Positions 21,204 through 30,286 of a stretch of 64,000 nt of DNA are shown piece after piece. Below the pieces are notes generated by a model. That model worked only from the letters and a program-made list of their open reading frames with translations. It made no database searches and was not told the origin of the DNA. The position numbers and the translations under genes are program-made. Within the stretch, counting starts at the first letter, position 1; each line of letters opens with the position of its first letter. Origin of the DNA: Thalassotalea marina (GTDB lineage Bacteria; Pseudomonadota; Gammaproteobacteria; Enterobacterales; Alteromonadaceae); assembly GCF_014656435.1 (NCBI RefSeq), contig NZ_BNCK01000004.1, positions 124,001-188,000 on the forward strand, in the 5' to 3' direction.

Positions 21204-21575
21204 TTGAATAAAGAGTTTAGTGGCGAAGAACGCCGTAAAGAAGACGATGTTTGGTTAAAAGCTTTACGAGTGACCACCATACTAGCGTGGCTTGTATTTG
21301 CTATTGCGCTGATTATTTCATATTACGCGGCGCCCGAAGCAAATTACGGCGTACTTAGGTATAAAGGCATTGAGGTGAGGCAGTTTTGGCTAACGCCGAT
21401 GACAGGTTACTTATATGTATTACTTTGGATAAGTGCGTTATTTAGTTACGTAACCTTATTAATACATAAATATAGAAGCCGACGAAAAACAGATGATAAG
21501 CGCTTTAATATCTGGCTGTTATTCGTCGTCAGCGTCTCTTGGGTTATCTATATTGTTATTCAGTTGATGAAATAA
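21204..21575 (+). CDS. Small three-helix membrane protein, unknown function
   Basis: A 123-residue protein: a charged cytoplasmic N-terminus (MNKEFSGEERRKEDDVWLKA), then three hydrophobic segments (about 25-45, 70-90 and 102-121) separated by a loop with ANYGVLRYKGIEVRQFW and a basic SRRKTDDKR loop. The start is TTG at 21204 with TGGA about 10 bases upstream; there is no better start. Its last 20 bases overlap the 3' end of bioA on the other strand. I do not recognise the family. Good helix periodicity and the charge distribution suggest a real gene. Confidence 0.65.
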   Translation: MNKEFSGEERRKEDDVWLKALRVTTILAWLVFAIALIISYYAAPEANYGVLRYKGIEVRQFWLTPMTGYLYVLLWISALFSYVTLLIHKYRSRRKTDDKRFNIWLLFVVSVSWVIYIVIQLMK

Positions 21576-22866
21576 AACATTCGTCAAATTTAATGGCGTA
21601 TTCTATCGCATCAATAAGTGTATCAATTTGCTGCTCTTCAATAACAAGCGGTGGCATCATATAAATAAGTTTACCAAAAGGGCGGATCCAAACACCTTTT
21701 TGAACAAAATGTTTTTGAATTTCAGCAACATTTACTGAATCAGTCATTTCTACAACGGCAATCGATCCTAATACTCTTACCTGTGCAACACGTTTGGCAC
21801 CAGTTAAACGCTTGATTTTTTCAATAAACCAACTTTCAATTTGATTCACTTTAGCTTGCCAATCTGACGAAATAAGCAAGTCAATACTGGCATTGGCAAC
21901 AGCACAGGCTAACGGGTTCCCCATAAAGGTTGGACCATGCATAAAACAACTGGCTTCACCGTTACTGATAGTGGTTGCGACATGCTCCGTACATAATGTA
22001 GCAGCTAAAGATAAATAACCACCGGTTAAGGTTTTGCCTAAACACATAATATCGGGGCTAATATCGGCCCATTCACAAGCAAACAGTTTTCCTGTGCGCC
22101 CTAAACCTGTGGCGATTTCATCAGCGATAAATAGCACCTTGTATTTATCACAAAGCTCTCTGACCGTTTTTAAATAATTAGGGTGATAAAAACGCATGCC
22201 GCCAGTACCTTGAACGATCGGCTCAATAATAAAAGCGGCTAACTCCTGATGGTGCTGTGCAAATAGTTCAGCTAATGCTTGTGTTGAGTTTTCATCCCAA
22301 TGCTCATCAATAGCAATACTTGGTGCTGGAGCAAATAGGTTTTTCATTAGCACCTTATCAAATATCTGGTGCATGCCTGTAACTGGATCACAAACTGACA
22401 TCGCAGCAAACGTATCACCATGATAGCCATTTCTAACAGTTAACAATTTACTTTTGTTTGATAAACCTTGGCTCTGCCAATATTGGATAGACATTTTAAT
22501 GGCGACTTCTACTGAGACTGAGCCACTATCAGATAAAAATACACGTTCTAAACCAGCAGGACTTAATTCAATCAGCTTTTTACAAAGAGTGATCGCAGGT
22601 TCATGCGTCAAACCACCAAACATTACATGAGACACTTTATCAATTTGCTGGTGAAGTGCCTGGTTAAGTGCAGGGTGGTTGTACCCATGTAAAACAGACC
22701 ACCAAGATGACATGCCGTCGATTAATTTCTCGCCACTAGCCAACTTAATATGCACACCCTGTGCACTATCAACTAAATACGAAGGAAGAGGATTGCTCAT
22801 TGATGTGTAGGGGTGCCACACGTAATTTTTGTCAAAATCGATTAAATCAGTATATAAATTGGTCAT
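21556..22866 (-). CDS. bioA: Adenosylmethionine-8-amino-7-oxononanoate aminotransferase
   Basis: A 436-residue PLP enzyme that converts KAPA to DAPA using S-adenosylmethionine as amino donor. The N-terminal FDKNYVWHPYTSMSNPLPSY and VHIKLASGEKLIDGMSSWWSVLHGYNHP are diagnostic for BioA. PLP contacts appear in SDSGSVSVEVAIKM, FIADEIATGLGRTG and the lysine of LGKTLTGGYL. HGPTFMGNPLACAVA is also BioA-specific. It is divergent from bioBFCD, as in E. coli, with about 100 bp between start codons holding the candidate BirA operator. Confidence 0.96.
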   Translation of the reverse strand: MTNLYTDLIDFDKNYVWHPYTSMSNPLPSYLVDSAQGVHIKLASGEKLIDGMSSWWSVLHGYNHPALNQALHQQIDKVSHVMFGGLTHEPAITLCKKLIELSPAGLERVFLSDSGSVSVEVAIKMSIQYWQSQGLSNKSKLLTVRNGYHGDTFAAMSVCDPVTGMHQIFDKVLMKNLFAPAPSIAIDEHWDENSTQALAELFAQHHQELAAFIIEPIVQGTGGMRFYHPNYLKTVRELCDKYKVLFIADEIATGLGRTGKLFACEWADISPDIMCLGKTLTGGYLSLAATLCTEHVATTISNGEASCFMHGPTFMGNPLACAVANASIDLLISSDWQAKVNQIESWFIEKIKRLTGAKRVAQVRVLGSIAVVEMTDSVNVAEIQKHFVQKGVWIRPFGKLIYMMPPLVIEEQQIDTLIDAIEYAIKFDECFISSTE

Positions 22867-22899
22867 ATGTTAACTTTGAGGCTTTAATTTTGTTGACAT
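22867..22899. promoter_or_regulatory. Candidate BirA operator in the bioA/bioB divergent region
   Basis: ATGTTAACT (22867-22875), exactly 15 bases, then TGTTGACAT (22891-22899). Each arm matches 7 of 9 positions of the proteobacterial BirA operator as I recall it (TTGTAAACC-N15-GGTTTACAA). The left arm abuts the bioA start codon. The right arm overlaps the TTGACA -35 element of the bioB promoter, so repressor binding would block both directions. Confidence 0.6.
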
Positions 22900-22920
22900 G
22901 TTTAAGGCGATGCATAGACT
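22893..22920 (+). promoter_or_regulatory. Likely sigma-70 promoter for bioBFCD
   Basis: A perfect -35 box TTGACA (22893-22898) is followed after 16 bases by TAGACT (22915-22920) as the -10. It sits about 50 bp before the bioB start and overlaps the right arm of the candidate BirA operator. Confidence 0.5.
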
Positions 22921-22968
22921 ACCCGTTAAGATTTGACGATGCAATTATTAATAGAAAAGGCTTAAACC

Positions 22969-24045
22969 ATGTCACAAGAGCAATCAGCGATTAACTTTAA
23001 TATGGGCGAACTGCGCCACAATTGGACACACGACGAGGTTAAGGCGCTGTTTGATTTACCTTTTAACGATTTGATGTTCTACGCACAAAGTGTACATCGT
23101 CAACATTTCAATCCTAACGAAGTACAAGTAAGTACGCTTTTATCAATCAAAACAGGTGCATGTCCTGAAGATTGTAAATATTGTTCACAAAGTGCACGGT
23201 ATAAGACTGACATCGAAAAAGAAAAATTGATGGAAGTCGAAAAGGTACTAGAAGCGGCCAAACAAGCTAAAGCACAAGGTTCAACACGGTTTTGTATGGG
23301 GGCTGCTTGGCGCAATCCTAAAGAACGTGACATGCCATATGTAGTTGAAATGGTAAAAGGTGTAAAAGCACTAGGTATGGAAACCTGTATGACGCTGGGT
23401 ATGTTATCAGCTGATCAAGCAACTGAACTGAGTGAAGCGGGCCTAGATTACTACAACCATAATCTAGATACTTCAAAAGAACATTATAATCAGATTATTA
23501 CCACTCGTAGCTTCCAAGATAGATTAGACACCTTAGACAATGTGCGTTCGGCCGGTATGAAAGTATGTAGCGGCGGTATTGTTGGTTTAGGTGAAAAGGC
23601 GACAGACCGTGCTTCATTGTTAGCGCAGCTTGCTAACTTATCACCACAGCCAGAAAGTGTACCAATTAACATGTTGGTGAAAATTGACGGTACACCGTTA
23701 GCTGACGTTGCCGATTTAGACAATTTCGATTTTATCCGTTGTATTGCAGTAGCTCGTATCATGATGCCAAATAGCCATGTACGATTATCAGCAGGTCGTG
23801 ATGCAATGAACGAACAAATGCAATCTATGTGTTTCTTAGCCGGTGCAAACTCAATTTTCTACGGCTGCAAACTATTAACTGCCAATAACCCTGAAACAAA
23901 TGCAGATGTTATGTTATTTAAAAAGCTGGGCATTAACACAGAAACCATTGCTAATAATTTAGATGAAGAAATAGAAGAGCAAGTATTGCATGCCAAAGTG
24001 GCTGAGCAACAAAGCAGTGACTTGTTCTACGACGCCACTAAATAG
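22969..24045 (+). CDS. bioB: Biotin synthase
   Basis: A 358-residue radical-SAM enzyme that inserts sulfur into dethiobiotin. The [4Fe-4S] cluster cysteines are C65, C69 and C72 in [13 protein letters not shown]. The auxiliary-cluster region includes [25 protein letters not shown] and [16 protein letters not shown], and [28 protein letters not shown] supplies the conserved Arg and Cys ligands. It is the first gene of the bioBFCD operon (14 bp to bioF). Confidence 0.97.
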   Translation: MSQEQSAINFNMGELRHNWTHDEVKALFDLPFNDLMFYAQSVHRQHFNPNEVQVSTLLSIKTGACPEDCKYCSQSARYKTDIEKEKLMEVEKVLEAAKQAKAQGSTRFCMGAAWRNPKERDMPYVVEMVKGVKALGMETCMTLGMLSADQATELSEAGLDYYNHNLDTSKEHYNQIITTRSFQDRLDTLDNVRSAGMKVCSGGIVGLGEKATDRASLLAQLANLSPQPESVPINMLVKIDGTPLADVADLDNFDFIRCIAVARIMMPNSHVRLSAGRDAMNEQMQSMCFLAGANSIFYGCKLLTANNPETNADVMLFKKLGINTETIANNLDEEIEEQVLHAKVAEQQSSDLFYDATK

Positions 24046-24059
24046 TCAGTTTTTGCAGA

Positions 24060-25202
24060 ATGTCTTTTGATTTTCTCCGTACTCGGGTTGAGCAACAAGA
24101 TTTGCTCAACCTAAAACGCCGTCGTGTATTAGTTGAACAGCAAAACGCAAGACATTTAGTGGTTGATGGTAAGCAGTATTTAAATTTTTCATCTAACGAT
24201 TATCTAGGATTAAATCATCATCCTGAAATTAACAAAGCGCTAGCGCAGGGTGTTGAAAAGTTTGGTAGCTGTTCGAGTGCATCGAGTCTTATCTCGGGTT
24301 ATCAATACGCACATCAGCATTTAGAAGAAAAAGTTTGCCAATGGCTCAACAAACCCAAATGTTTATTGTTTAACAGCGGTTTTTCAGCCAATCAAGCCGT
24401 ATTAAGTTCACTTGCAAACGAAAATGTAGCGTTTTATTTAGATAAGCTGTCACACGCTTCATTAATTGATGGTGCATTTGGCCAAAATGGCTATGCCAAA
24501 CGCTTTAAACATAATGACTACGCCCATTTAGACCAATTACTCACAACGAGTAAATATAGTAATAAGTTAGTGGTGTCTGAAGGTGTATTTAGTATGGACG
24601 GTGACGCTGCTGATACAGCAATACTTGGAAATATTTGCCAAACAAATCACGCCAAGCTTTATATCGATGATGCCCATGCCATTGGCATTAAAGGCACACA
24701 TGGTGAAGGCAGCGTAGCAGATAATGCCGATATCGATATTATCATGGCAACCTGTGGTAAAGCGATCGCCACCAGTGGAGCATTTATCGCATGCGATAAT
24801 GACTTACATGATTATTTAGTAAATTTTGCACGACATTATATTTATTCCACCGCGATGTCACCAGCAAACGCATGGGCAACGGCGGTGAGTATTGAACTGA
24901 TTGAAAAAGAACATTGGCGTCGAGAAAAAATAAATCACTTGAGTCAGCTATTTTCTACTAAACTAGATCAGCACGTCAATTTGCTACCAACATCTTCGTC
25001 TATTCATGCCATAGTGTTGGGTAGTGAACAGCAGGCAATTGAAGCAGCAAATAAATTAAAAGCACAAGGAATTTGGTTAACCGCCATTCGACCACCCACA
25101 GTTGCCAAAGGCACCTCAAGGTTACGCGTTACCATGTGTTCATCTCATAAAGAGCAGGATATCAATTACTTAGCTGAAAGCATAAATAAGGTTATTCAAT
25201 AA
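24060..25202 (+). CDS. bioF: 8-amino-7-oxononanoate synthase
   Basis: A 380-residue PLP enzyme condensing pimeloyl-ACP with alanine to KAPA. Family motifs: YLNFSSNDYLGLNHHPEI, SGYQYAHQHLEEKVCQWL (a variant of SGxxxxHxxLE), DKLSHASLIDGA, SEGVFSMDGDAADTA and the aspartate of LYIDDAHAIGI. The PLP-binding lysine is in the MATCGKAIATSGAF segment, where many homologues read TLGKAFG. It is the second gene of bioBFCD and its stop is directly adjacent to the bioC start. Confidence 0.94.
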   Translation: MSFDFLRTRVEQQDLLNLKRRRVLVEQQNARHLVVDGKQYLNFSSNDYLGLNHHPEINKALAQGVEKFGSCSSASSLISGYQYAHQHLEEKVCQWLNKPKCLLFNSGFSANQAVLSSLANENVAFYLDKLSHASLIDGAFGQNGYAKRFKHNDYAHLDQLLTTSKYSNKLVVSEGVFSMDGDAADTAILGNICQTNHAKLYIDDAHAIGIKGTHGEGSVADNADIDIIMATCGKAIATSGAFIACDNDLHDYLVNFARHYIYSTAMSPANAWATAVSIELIEKEHWRREKINHLSQLFSTKLDQHVNLLPTSSSIHAIVLGSEQQAIEAANKLKAQGIWLTAIRPPTVAKGTSRLRVTMCSSHKEQDINYLAESINKVIQ

Positions 25203-25988
25203 ATGCTTGAAATTAAAAAGCGCATTAACATTGCAAAATCATTTGGTTCTGCAACGGAGTCTTACGACGTATCAGCGCGCTTACAACGATTTAGTGGCAA
25301 ACATTTAATGCCATGGTTACCCAACAGAAACGATCTCAGTGTGATTGATTTGGGTTGTGGTACGGGATTTTTTACTGAGATTTTATCAGGTCGATATCAA
25401 CAAGTGTTTGGCGTTGATATTTCGACAAACATGCTCAATTACGCAAAAGATAACCGTAGTACTGATATTTGCTGGTTAGAAGGCGACGCATTTTCTCTAC
25501 CATTTGCCAGTAAAAGTATCGATTTGGTTTATTCTAACTTAATGATCCAGTGGTGCGACCCCATCGAAAAGGTGATCTCGGAAGTTTTAAGAGTGTTAAA
25601 GCCTGGTGGATTATTCATTTTTACCACGCTAACCGACGGTACCTTGCTTGAATTAAGATCGTCGTGGAGTAAAGTAGACAGCGATAAACACGTTATAGAC
25701 TTTAAAACGCTCGATCACTTAACTGATGCTTGTAATACCGCGGAAAGTAAATTGCTTGAAAGCCGTGAACAAGACGTCGTGCTTGAATATGAAAACGTGT
25801 TGCACTTAGCACACGAACTTAAGGGTTTAGGCGCTAGTCACGTGCCAAGTAAAACTAACAAAGGTTTAGCAGGCAAAGATAAATGGAAACAAATGATCCA
25901 TGCCTATCAAGAATTTCAGGAGCCAAGTGGCGTATATCCGGCAACGTATAAAGTCTTCTCAGGCATGGTTGTAAAGTTAACGAGTTAA
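25203..25988 (+). CDS. bioC: Malonyl-ACP O-methyltransferase
   Basis: A 261-residue SAM-dependent methyltransferase that starts pimelate synthesis by methylating malonyl-ACP. Motif I is VIDLGCGTGFFTE (about residues 48-60), preceded by the BioC-type N-terminus KKRINIAKSFGSATESYDVSARLQ. YSNLMIQWCD and EVLRVLKPGGLFIFTTL are also typical. The start follows the bioF stop with no gap, and bioD starts 2 bp after its stop, so the genes are tightly coupled. Confidence 0.93.
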   Translation: MLEIKKRINIAKSFGSATESYDVSARLQRFSGKHLMPWLPNRNDLSVIDLGCGTGFFTEILSGRYQQVFGVDISTNMLNYAKDNRSTDICWLEGDAFSLPFASKSIDLVYSNLMIQWCDPIEKVISEVLRVLKPGGLFIFTTLTDGTLLELRSSWSKVDSDKHVIDFKTLDHLTDACNTAESKLLESREQDVVLEYENVLHLAHELKGLGASHVPSKTNKGLAGKDKWKQMIHAYQEFQEPSGVYPATYKVFSGMVVKLTS

Positions 25989-25990
25989 AA

Positions 25991-26665
25991 ATGAAAAAAA
26001 TATTTATCACCGCAACTGATACTGATGCGGGGAAAACCCATATCGCCTGTGCAATTGTCAATAAGCTAGTAAACCAACAAAACACGGTATTGGTATTTAA
26101 ACCAATTTCTGCTGGTTGTGAGGTTATTGGTGGTGAACTAGTCAATGAAGATGCACAACGATTGCAACAACAAGCAAACGGGCAACAAAGCTTATCGCAA
26201 GTTAATCCAATTGCCTATCAAGAGCCAATCGCTCCTCATATTGCCGCTTTAACTTTGGGTGAAGCGATTACCGTTAAGCAAGTAACAGGACATTTTAATA
26301 CACTAACCACGTTATCAGCTGATGTAATTTTAACAGAAGGCGCAGGCGGTTGGCGTCTACCTTTAGGTAATGGCCAGTTTTTGTCAGACTTTGTAAAAGA
26401 CACAGAACAAGATGTTGTATTGGTGGTTAATATGAAGCTTGGCTGCTTAAACCATGCGGTGTTAACTTATCAATCGATAATTTCAGATGGCTTAAACTGT
26501 ATTGGCTGGGTAGCTAATTGCCAACAAGAAATGCCATATTTGCAGGAAAACATCGATGAGTTAAAGACTTTGCTTGATACGCAATTTCTTGGTCAAGTTG
26601 GCTTTGAACCTGATATTAACAAAGTGGCTGAACTCATCGATATATCACCATTATTAGTTGAATAA
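25991..26665 (+). CDS. bioD: Dethiobiotin synthetase
   Basis: A 224-residue ATP-dependent carboxylase closing the ureido ring from DAPA and CO2. The P-loop is TDTDAGKTHIACAIV (residues 9-23), followed by VFKPISAGCE with the conserved Lys and ILTEGAGGWRLPL with the catalytic Glu/Gly motif. It is the last gene of bioBFCD. It converges with pepE 18 bp downstream without an obvious intrinsic terminator. Confidence 0.95.
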   Translation: MKKIFITATDTDAGKTHIACAIVNKLVNQQNTVLVFKPISAGCEVIGGELVNEDAQRLQQQANGQQSLSQVNPIAYQEPIAPHIAALTLGEAITVKQVTGHFNTLTTLSADVILTEGAGGWRLPLGNGQFLSDFVKDTEQDVVLVVNMKLGCLNHAVLTYQSIISDGLNCIGWVANCQQEMPYLQENIDELKTLLDTQFLGQVGFEPDINKVAELIDISPLLVE

Positions 26666-26682
26666 TGGTGATAGTGATTACA

Positions 26683-27402
26683 TTAGATAGATAAGTCTGC
26701 TGGAAACGACGTCACTGCCGTTTTGTTTTGATTATTGAAAAGAAATAGCGGTTCGTTAACGTCATTTCCCTGAACATAGTTGACTGTGTCACCCTCAACA
26801 GAAATTCCTGAACCTTCGACTAAACCAATAATGTGACTTTCTGGGTTTAATACCATAAATTCACTTAACCGCTGCTCGCGTGTTTCACCATTAAAACCTG
26901 CCGGTTTATACTCAGTGTAATGGGGATTAAGTTGGCATTTAACTAAGCCAATTGCGTCGAAGCTTTCTGGTTCAACAATTGGCATATCGTTAGTGGTTTT
27001 AATTGAAAGGCCCGCAATATTAGATCCGGCACTCCAACCAATATAACGCAATTTACCAAGGTCTACTTGCTCCTTGATAACCTTTATTAAACTAAACTCA
27101 TATAGTTTTGCTAATAAATGGAAAGTATTGCCGCCTCCAACAATGACAGCATCTGCTTGAGTGAGAGCATCTTGCTTGTCTTCAAATTCATGTAGACCTT
27201 TAACTCTGACATCGATACTTGATAGGGCGTTATTCACCTTAGTTGTATATTCATCATAAGATAATGTTACGCCAGCAAATGGCACAAAGATTACATTGGA
27301 ACAACCAGTCAGTTTTTCTTTAATTAACGGCAGGGCATGAGACAAGTATTCAGTACTTCCTACACGAGATGCACTTAACAATAATAAATTTCTGTTATTC
27401 AT
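26683..27402 (-). CDS. pepE: Dipeptidase E (peptidase family S51)
   Basis: A 239-residue cytoplasmic serine peptidase cleaving N-terminal Asp-X dipeptides. The start LLLLSASRVGSTEYLSHALP is typical of PepE. The nucleophile is S124 in GWSAGSNIAG, with VVGGGNTFHLL-like AVIVGGGNTFHLLAKLYE before it and the histidine in QLNPHYTEY. Length is close to E. coli PepE (229). It begins 5 bp after the hicB stop on the same strand, so the two genes are probably co-transcribed from the hicB promoter. Confidence 0.9.
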   Translation of the reverse strand: MNNRNLLLLSASRVGSTEYLSHALPLIKEKLTGCSNVIFVPFAGVTLSYDEYTTKVNNALSSIDVRVKGLHEFEDKQDALTQADAVIVGGGNTFHLLAKLYEFSLIKVIKEQVDLGKLRYIGWSAGSNIAGLSIKTTNDMPIVEPESFDAIGLVKCQLNPHYTEYKPAGFNGETREQRLSEFMVLNPESHIIGLVEGSGISVEGDTVNYVQGNDVNEPLFLFNNQNKTAVTSFPADLSI

Positions 27403-27407
27403 AAAAA

Positions 27408-27812
27408 CTACTTATTTAATTCAACGATACAGGCGTTGGCAATAAAACCAGAACGCGTTTTATATTTTTCAGATTTACTTACCCGATCATCAATTTTTTT
27501 AATCAATAACTCGGGTAAGGTTACGTTAATTTTGTGACTTTTTCCTAAGTAGGGAACTATATCAAAATCTACCACTGCCCACACAACATTTACTTGTGGT
27601 TGTCCATTAATAAAACCATCAATCGCTGAAGCATGCGGAATGCTTTCCCCATACTCAGACAAGATTGCTAAATGATCTGCAATCGAATCTTGTGCTCTAA
27701 TCAATACATCGTCAATTGACTTACCACTTGTTGTGCAACCAGGTAGATCAGGCACTGTTAATTGCCACTCACTAGTCGCTACTTGCTGTGCGATTTTTAC
27801 TGGATATTTCAT
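27408..27812 (-). CDS. hicB: Orphan HicB-family antitoxin-like protein
   Basis: A 134-residue protein. The N-terminal HicB fold is MKYPVKIAQQVATSEWQLTV, then PDLPGCTTSGKSIDDVLIRAQDSIADHL. The C-terminal ribbon-helix-helix DNA-binding domain is HKINVTLPELLIKKIDDRV with RSGFIANACIVEL. I chose the ATG at 27812, with AGAGAAG just upstream and the fold beginning at once. A longer reading to 27875 would add non-conserved residues and run into the repeat array. No hicA toxin gene is visible on either side; pepE follows 5 bp downstream. HicB proteins usually repress their own promoter, so the phased repeats just upstream are candidate operators. Confidence 0.8.
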   Translation of the reverse strand: MKYPVKIAQQVATSEWQLTVPDLPGCTTSGKSIDDVLIRAQDSIADHLAILSEYGESIPHASAIDGFINGQPQVNVVWAVVDFDIVPYLGKSHKINVTLPELLIKKIDDRVSKSEKYKTRSGFIANACIVELNK

Positions 27813-27843
27813 GTTGCTTCTCTGACAAAAATTTAAAAACATG

Positions 27844-27960
27844 ATAACCCCAACAACCCCGTGCTGTCCACACATTAATAACCCTTATAACTCTGCAGTA
27901 TTTTTACATAATAACCCAGGTAACCCTAAAAAGGTGGCTCGGTATAACCCTAATAACTCT
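27844..27960. repeat. Four phased 17-bp repeats upstream of hicB
   Basis: Four imperfect copies of ATAACCCNNNTAACYCY lie at 27844-27860, 27878-27894, 27911-27927 and 27944-27960. Start-to-start spacing is 34, 33 and 33 bp, about three helical turns. Each copy holds two TAACYC half-sites exactly 9 bp apart (CAACCC in the first copy). The 16-17 bp between copies are unrelated. The array starts 32 bp upstream of the hicB start. It looks like a multi-site operator or iteron array rather than coding DNA. Confidence 0.8.
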
Positions 27961-28149
27961 TTCGTGGTAAGAAGTAAGTATTCACATGTTGTCTAAGTAT
28001 TTTTAAACAGCGGTTCGTCTGTTTGGGTAATTAGCAGTTAGAGTCTGTTTTATTTGGAGGTAGTAGAGTTGTATTTTTGTAACTTTATAAAAACTCGCAA
28101 AAGCAATAAAAAACGCTATAAATAAAAGAGGGCTTAATTAGGATGCAAA

Positions 28150-30171
28150 ATGAATCTAAATGTAGCGAGTAAAATAATCGTTGGCTTTAGTACAATTTTA
28201 GTTTTTTACATTGTAGCTAGTGCGGTTTCAGTTAACATTTTGTGGGGGATAGATGACGCCGCTAAGCAGGTAAAAAACTTTGCGTCTCCTGCCCAAGATA
28301 GAAGTATTGCCATAGAAATATTGTTATTAAAACAATCAAATATTTCGTCTAATATTCCAAATCTACATGATAAAAATACTTTGAATCTAGAACAGCAATC
28401 GTTCGCAGACATCACACAATCTCTAAAAAACGAGCGCGATATTCTTCCGCAGTTATTGCACACTAAACAAACATTATCTCAGTTAGCCTTGTTCGATGTT
28501 AGCTATGACAACTATCGGCAGCAGGTAGAAAGGATGTTTGCTTTAAAAACTCAAAACATTGATTCTACATACCGAGCAACCAATCAGTTAGCTGAGCTTG
28601 ATAAGGCTTTAGATAATTTAGAAGAAGCATTAATAGAGTTTTCTTATGTAGAAGATGATAAAAATCCAGCACTAATCGAACAAATATCTTCCTCCTCCGT
28701 GCAAATTGAGGGATATGTAATTAATCTAAGAGATACTTTATCTGAAACGTTATTGCTAGAAGAAAAGGGCAAAGTCGTTGAACTACAGGAAACAATCTCT
28801 CTTGCACTTACAAATACCGAACAGCTGTTTGTTTTTGTGTCTCGTTTAGTGCAGGGTCATCACAGTGAAGCTTTGCTTGTTGATATTCGTAAACAATATA
28901 GCAAAATTACAGAAAAGTTATCTAATGAAGGTAACCTGTTCCAACTGCAGCTTGAGGTGATCTTATCAAATGAAAACTTAGCTTTAGCTGCAAAAGAGCA
29001 AAAGGCACTGCTGTCTCAATCTATTGAAGCTATTGAATTGCTTTATGAGAGGGTGCAAGCGGTTTACCAAACTCAGCAAGAGTCAATTATTGAAAATGTA
29101 GCACAAGGTACTAACACCACTGTTGTTGTTGTCTTTATCATCATTTTATTAGGTGGCATTATCGCTTTTTATACTATTCGTGAAATGGTGCTGCCACTTG
29201 CTCGTATTAATAGTACGTTATCACGCATTGCAACTGGAGATTTGACCAAAGAAGTCACAATCAAAACGGAAGACGAATATGGTCGACTAGCAAAAAATGT
29301 AAACCTTGTTGTTAATCAGTTAAAAGCACTTATTGGTGAAATAAGCCAAAATGCTCATCAACTCAACGTAAATGCAGCACAATCAAATAGTGCCATTTCT
29401 GATGTTGCCTCGTCACTTTCACTACAAAAAGAACAAGTTTCTAATGTTGCCATGATAACAACTCATTTGAGTGAAACAGCGGACAATGTTTTGTTTAAAG
29501 CTAATAATGCTGAACAAGAAACGTCTAACGCACAACAACAAAGCGGTGAACTTGAATCGTTGGCTAATGTATCAAGTGATCACATCGAGCAATTGGCACA
29601 TAAGCTTGATAATACCAATGGTTTAATGGGCGCATTAAAAGATGAAGCACAAAACATCGGCGGTATATTAGACACCATACAGGCAATTGCCGATCAAACC
29701 AATTTGTTAGCATTAAATGCAGCAATTGAAGCTGCAAGAGCAGGTGAAGCAGGTCGTGGATTTGCGGTGGTTGCAGATGAAGTACGAATGCTGGCCAGTA
29801 GAACACAAGAATCTATCGCAGAAATTCATCGTATGATTAGCTCTTTACAAGACAAAACACAACTGGCAGTTACTGATATCGAACACAGTAAAAATGAAGC
29901 TGACGTTTGCCAGCAATATACTGAACAGTTGTTGACAACATTATCGTTGATCAATAGAGCAATAGAAAAAATACATACCAATAGCAGTGAAATTGCACAA
30001 GAAGCGACGCAGCAAAATCAGCTAAGTGCAGATATCAGCGGAAGTATGGTTGAAGTTGAACGCTTAAGTCTAGAATCATCAAACAAATCACAATCCACCA
30101 TTGCTCATAGTGAACAAGTTTCCCAGTTAGCAAAAAAATTGGAAAAGTCGGTTGATCAATTTACGCTCTAG
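28150..30171 (+). CDS. Methyl-accepting chemotaxis protein
   Basis: A 673-residue chemoreceptor. TM1 is about residues 8-29 and TM2 about 321-342 ([20 protein letters not shown]), enclosing a roughly 290-residue, mostly helical periplasmic sensor, long enough for a helical-bimodular domain. HAMP follows ([19 protein letters not shown]). The signalling hairpin tip is [33 protein letters not shown] (about 510-545). AGGA lies 6 bases before the ATG. There is no C-terminal CheR pentapeptide (ends DQFTL). The ligand is unknown, and the gene stands alone. Confidence 0.9.
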   Translation: MNLNVASKIIVGFSTILVFYIVASAVSVNILWGIDDAAKQVKNFASPAQDRSIAIEILLLKQSNISSNIPNLHDKNTLNLEQQSFADITQSLKNERDILPQLLHTKQTLSQLALFDVSYDNYRQQVERMFALKTQNIDSTYRATNQLAELDKALDNLEEALIEFSYVEDDKNPALIEQISSSSVQIEGYVINLRDTLSETLLLEEKGKVVELQETISLALTNTEQLFVFVSRLVQGHHSEALLVDIRKQYSKITEKLSNEGNLFQLQLEVILSNENLALAAKEQKALLSQSIEAIELLYERVQAVYQTQQESIIENVAQGTNTTVVVVFIIILLGGIIAFYTIREMVLPLARINSTLSRIATGDLTKEVTIKTEDEYGRLAKNVNLVVNQLKALIGEISQNAHQLNVNAAQSNSAISDVASSLSLQKEQVSNVAMITTHLSETADNVLFKANNAEQETSNAQQQSGELESLANVSSDHIEQLAHKLDNTNGLMGALKDEAQNIGGILDTIQAIADQTNLLALNAAIEAARAGEAGRGFAVVADEVRMLASRTQESIAEIHRMISSLQDKTQLAVTDIEHSKNEADVCQQYTEQLLTTLSLINRAIEKIHTNSSEIAQEATQQNQLSADISGSMVEVERLSLESSNKSQSTIAHSEQVSQLAKKLEKSVDQFTL

Positions 30172-30286
30172 GTGCTTTTATTTTGAATATGCAACCTTAA
30201 GCAATTTAAATTCTCATTTCCCTGCCTACGGGAATTCACCTATAATTCGCGCATTCTAAATTTAAAGACGTTAAGCGCTATTCGTT

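Noticed and set aside
27813-27875. Longer hicB reading starting at 27875
   Set aside because: The extra 21 residues are not HicB-like and run through the repeat array; the ATG at 27812 has a ribosome site and begins the fold directly.
27844-27960. The phased repeats as a CRISPR array
   Set aside because: The repeat is only 17 bp with varied copies, the gaps are 16-17 bp, there are only four copies, and no cas gene is near.
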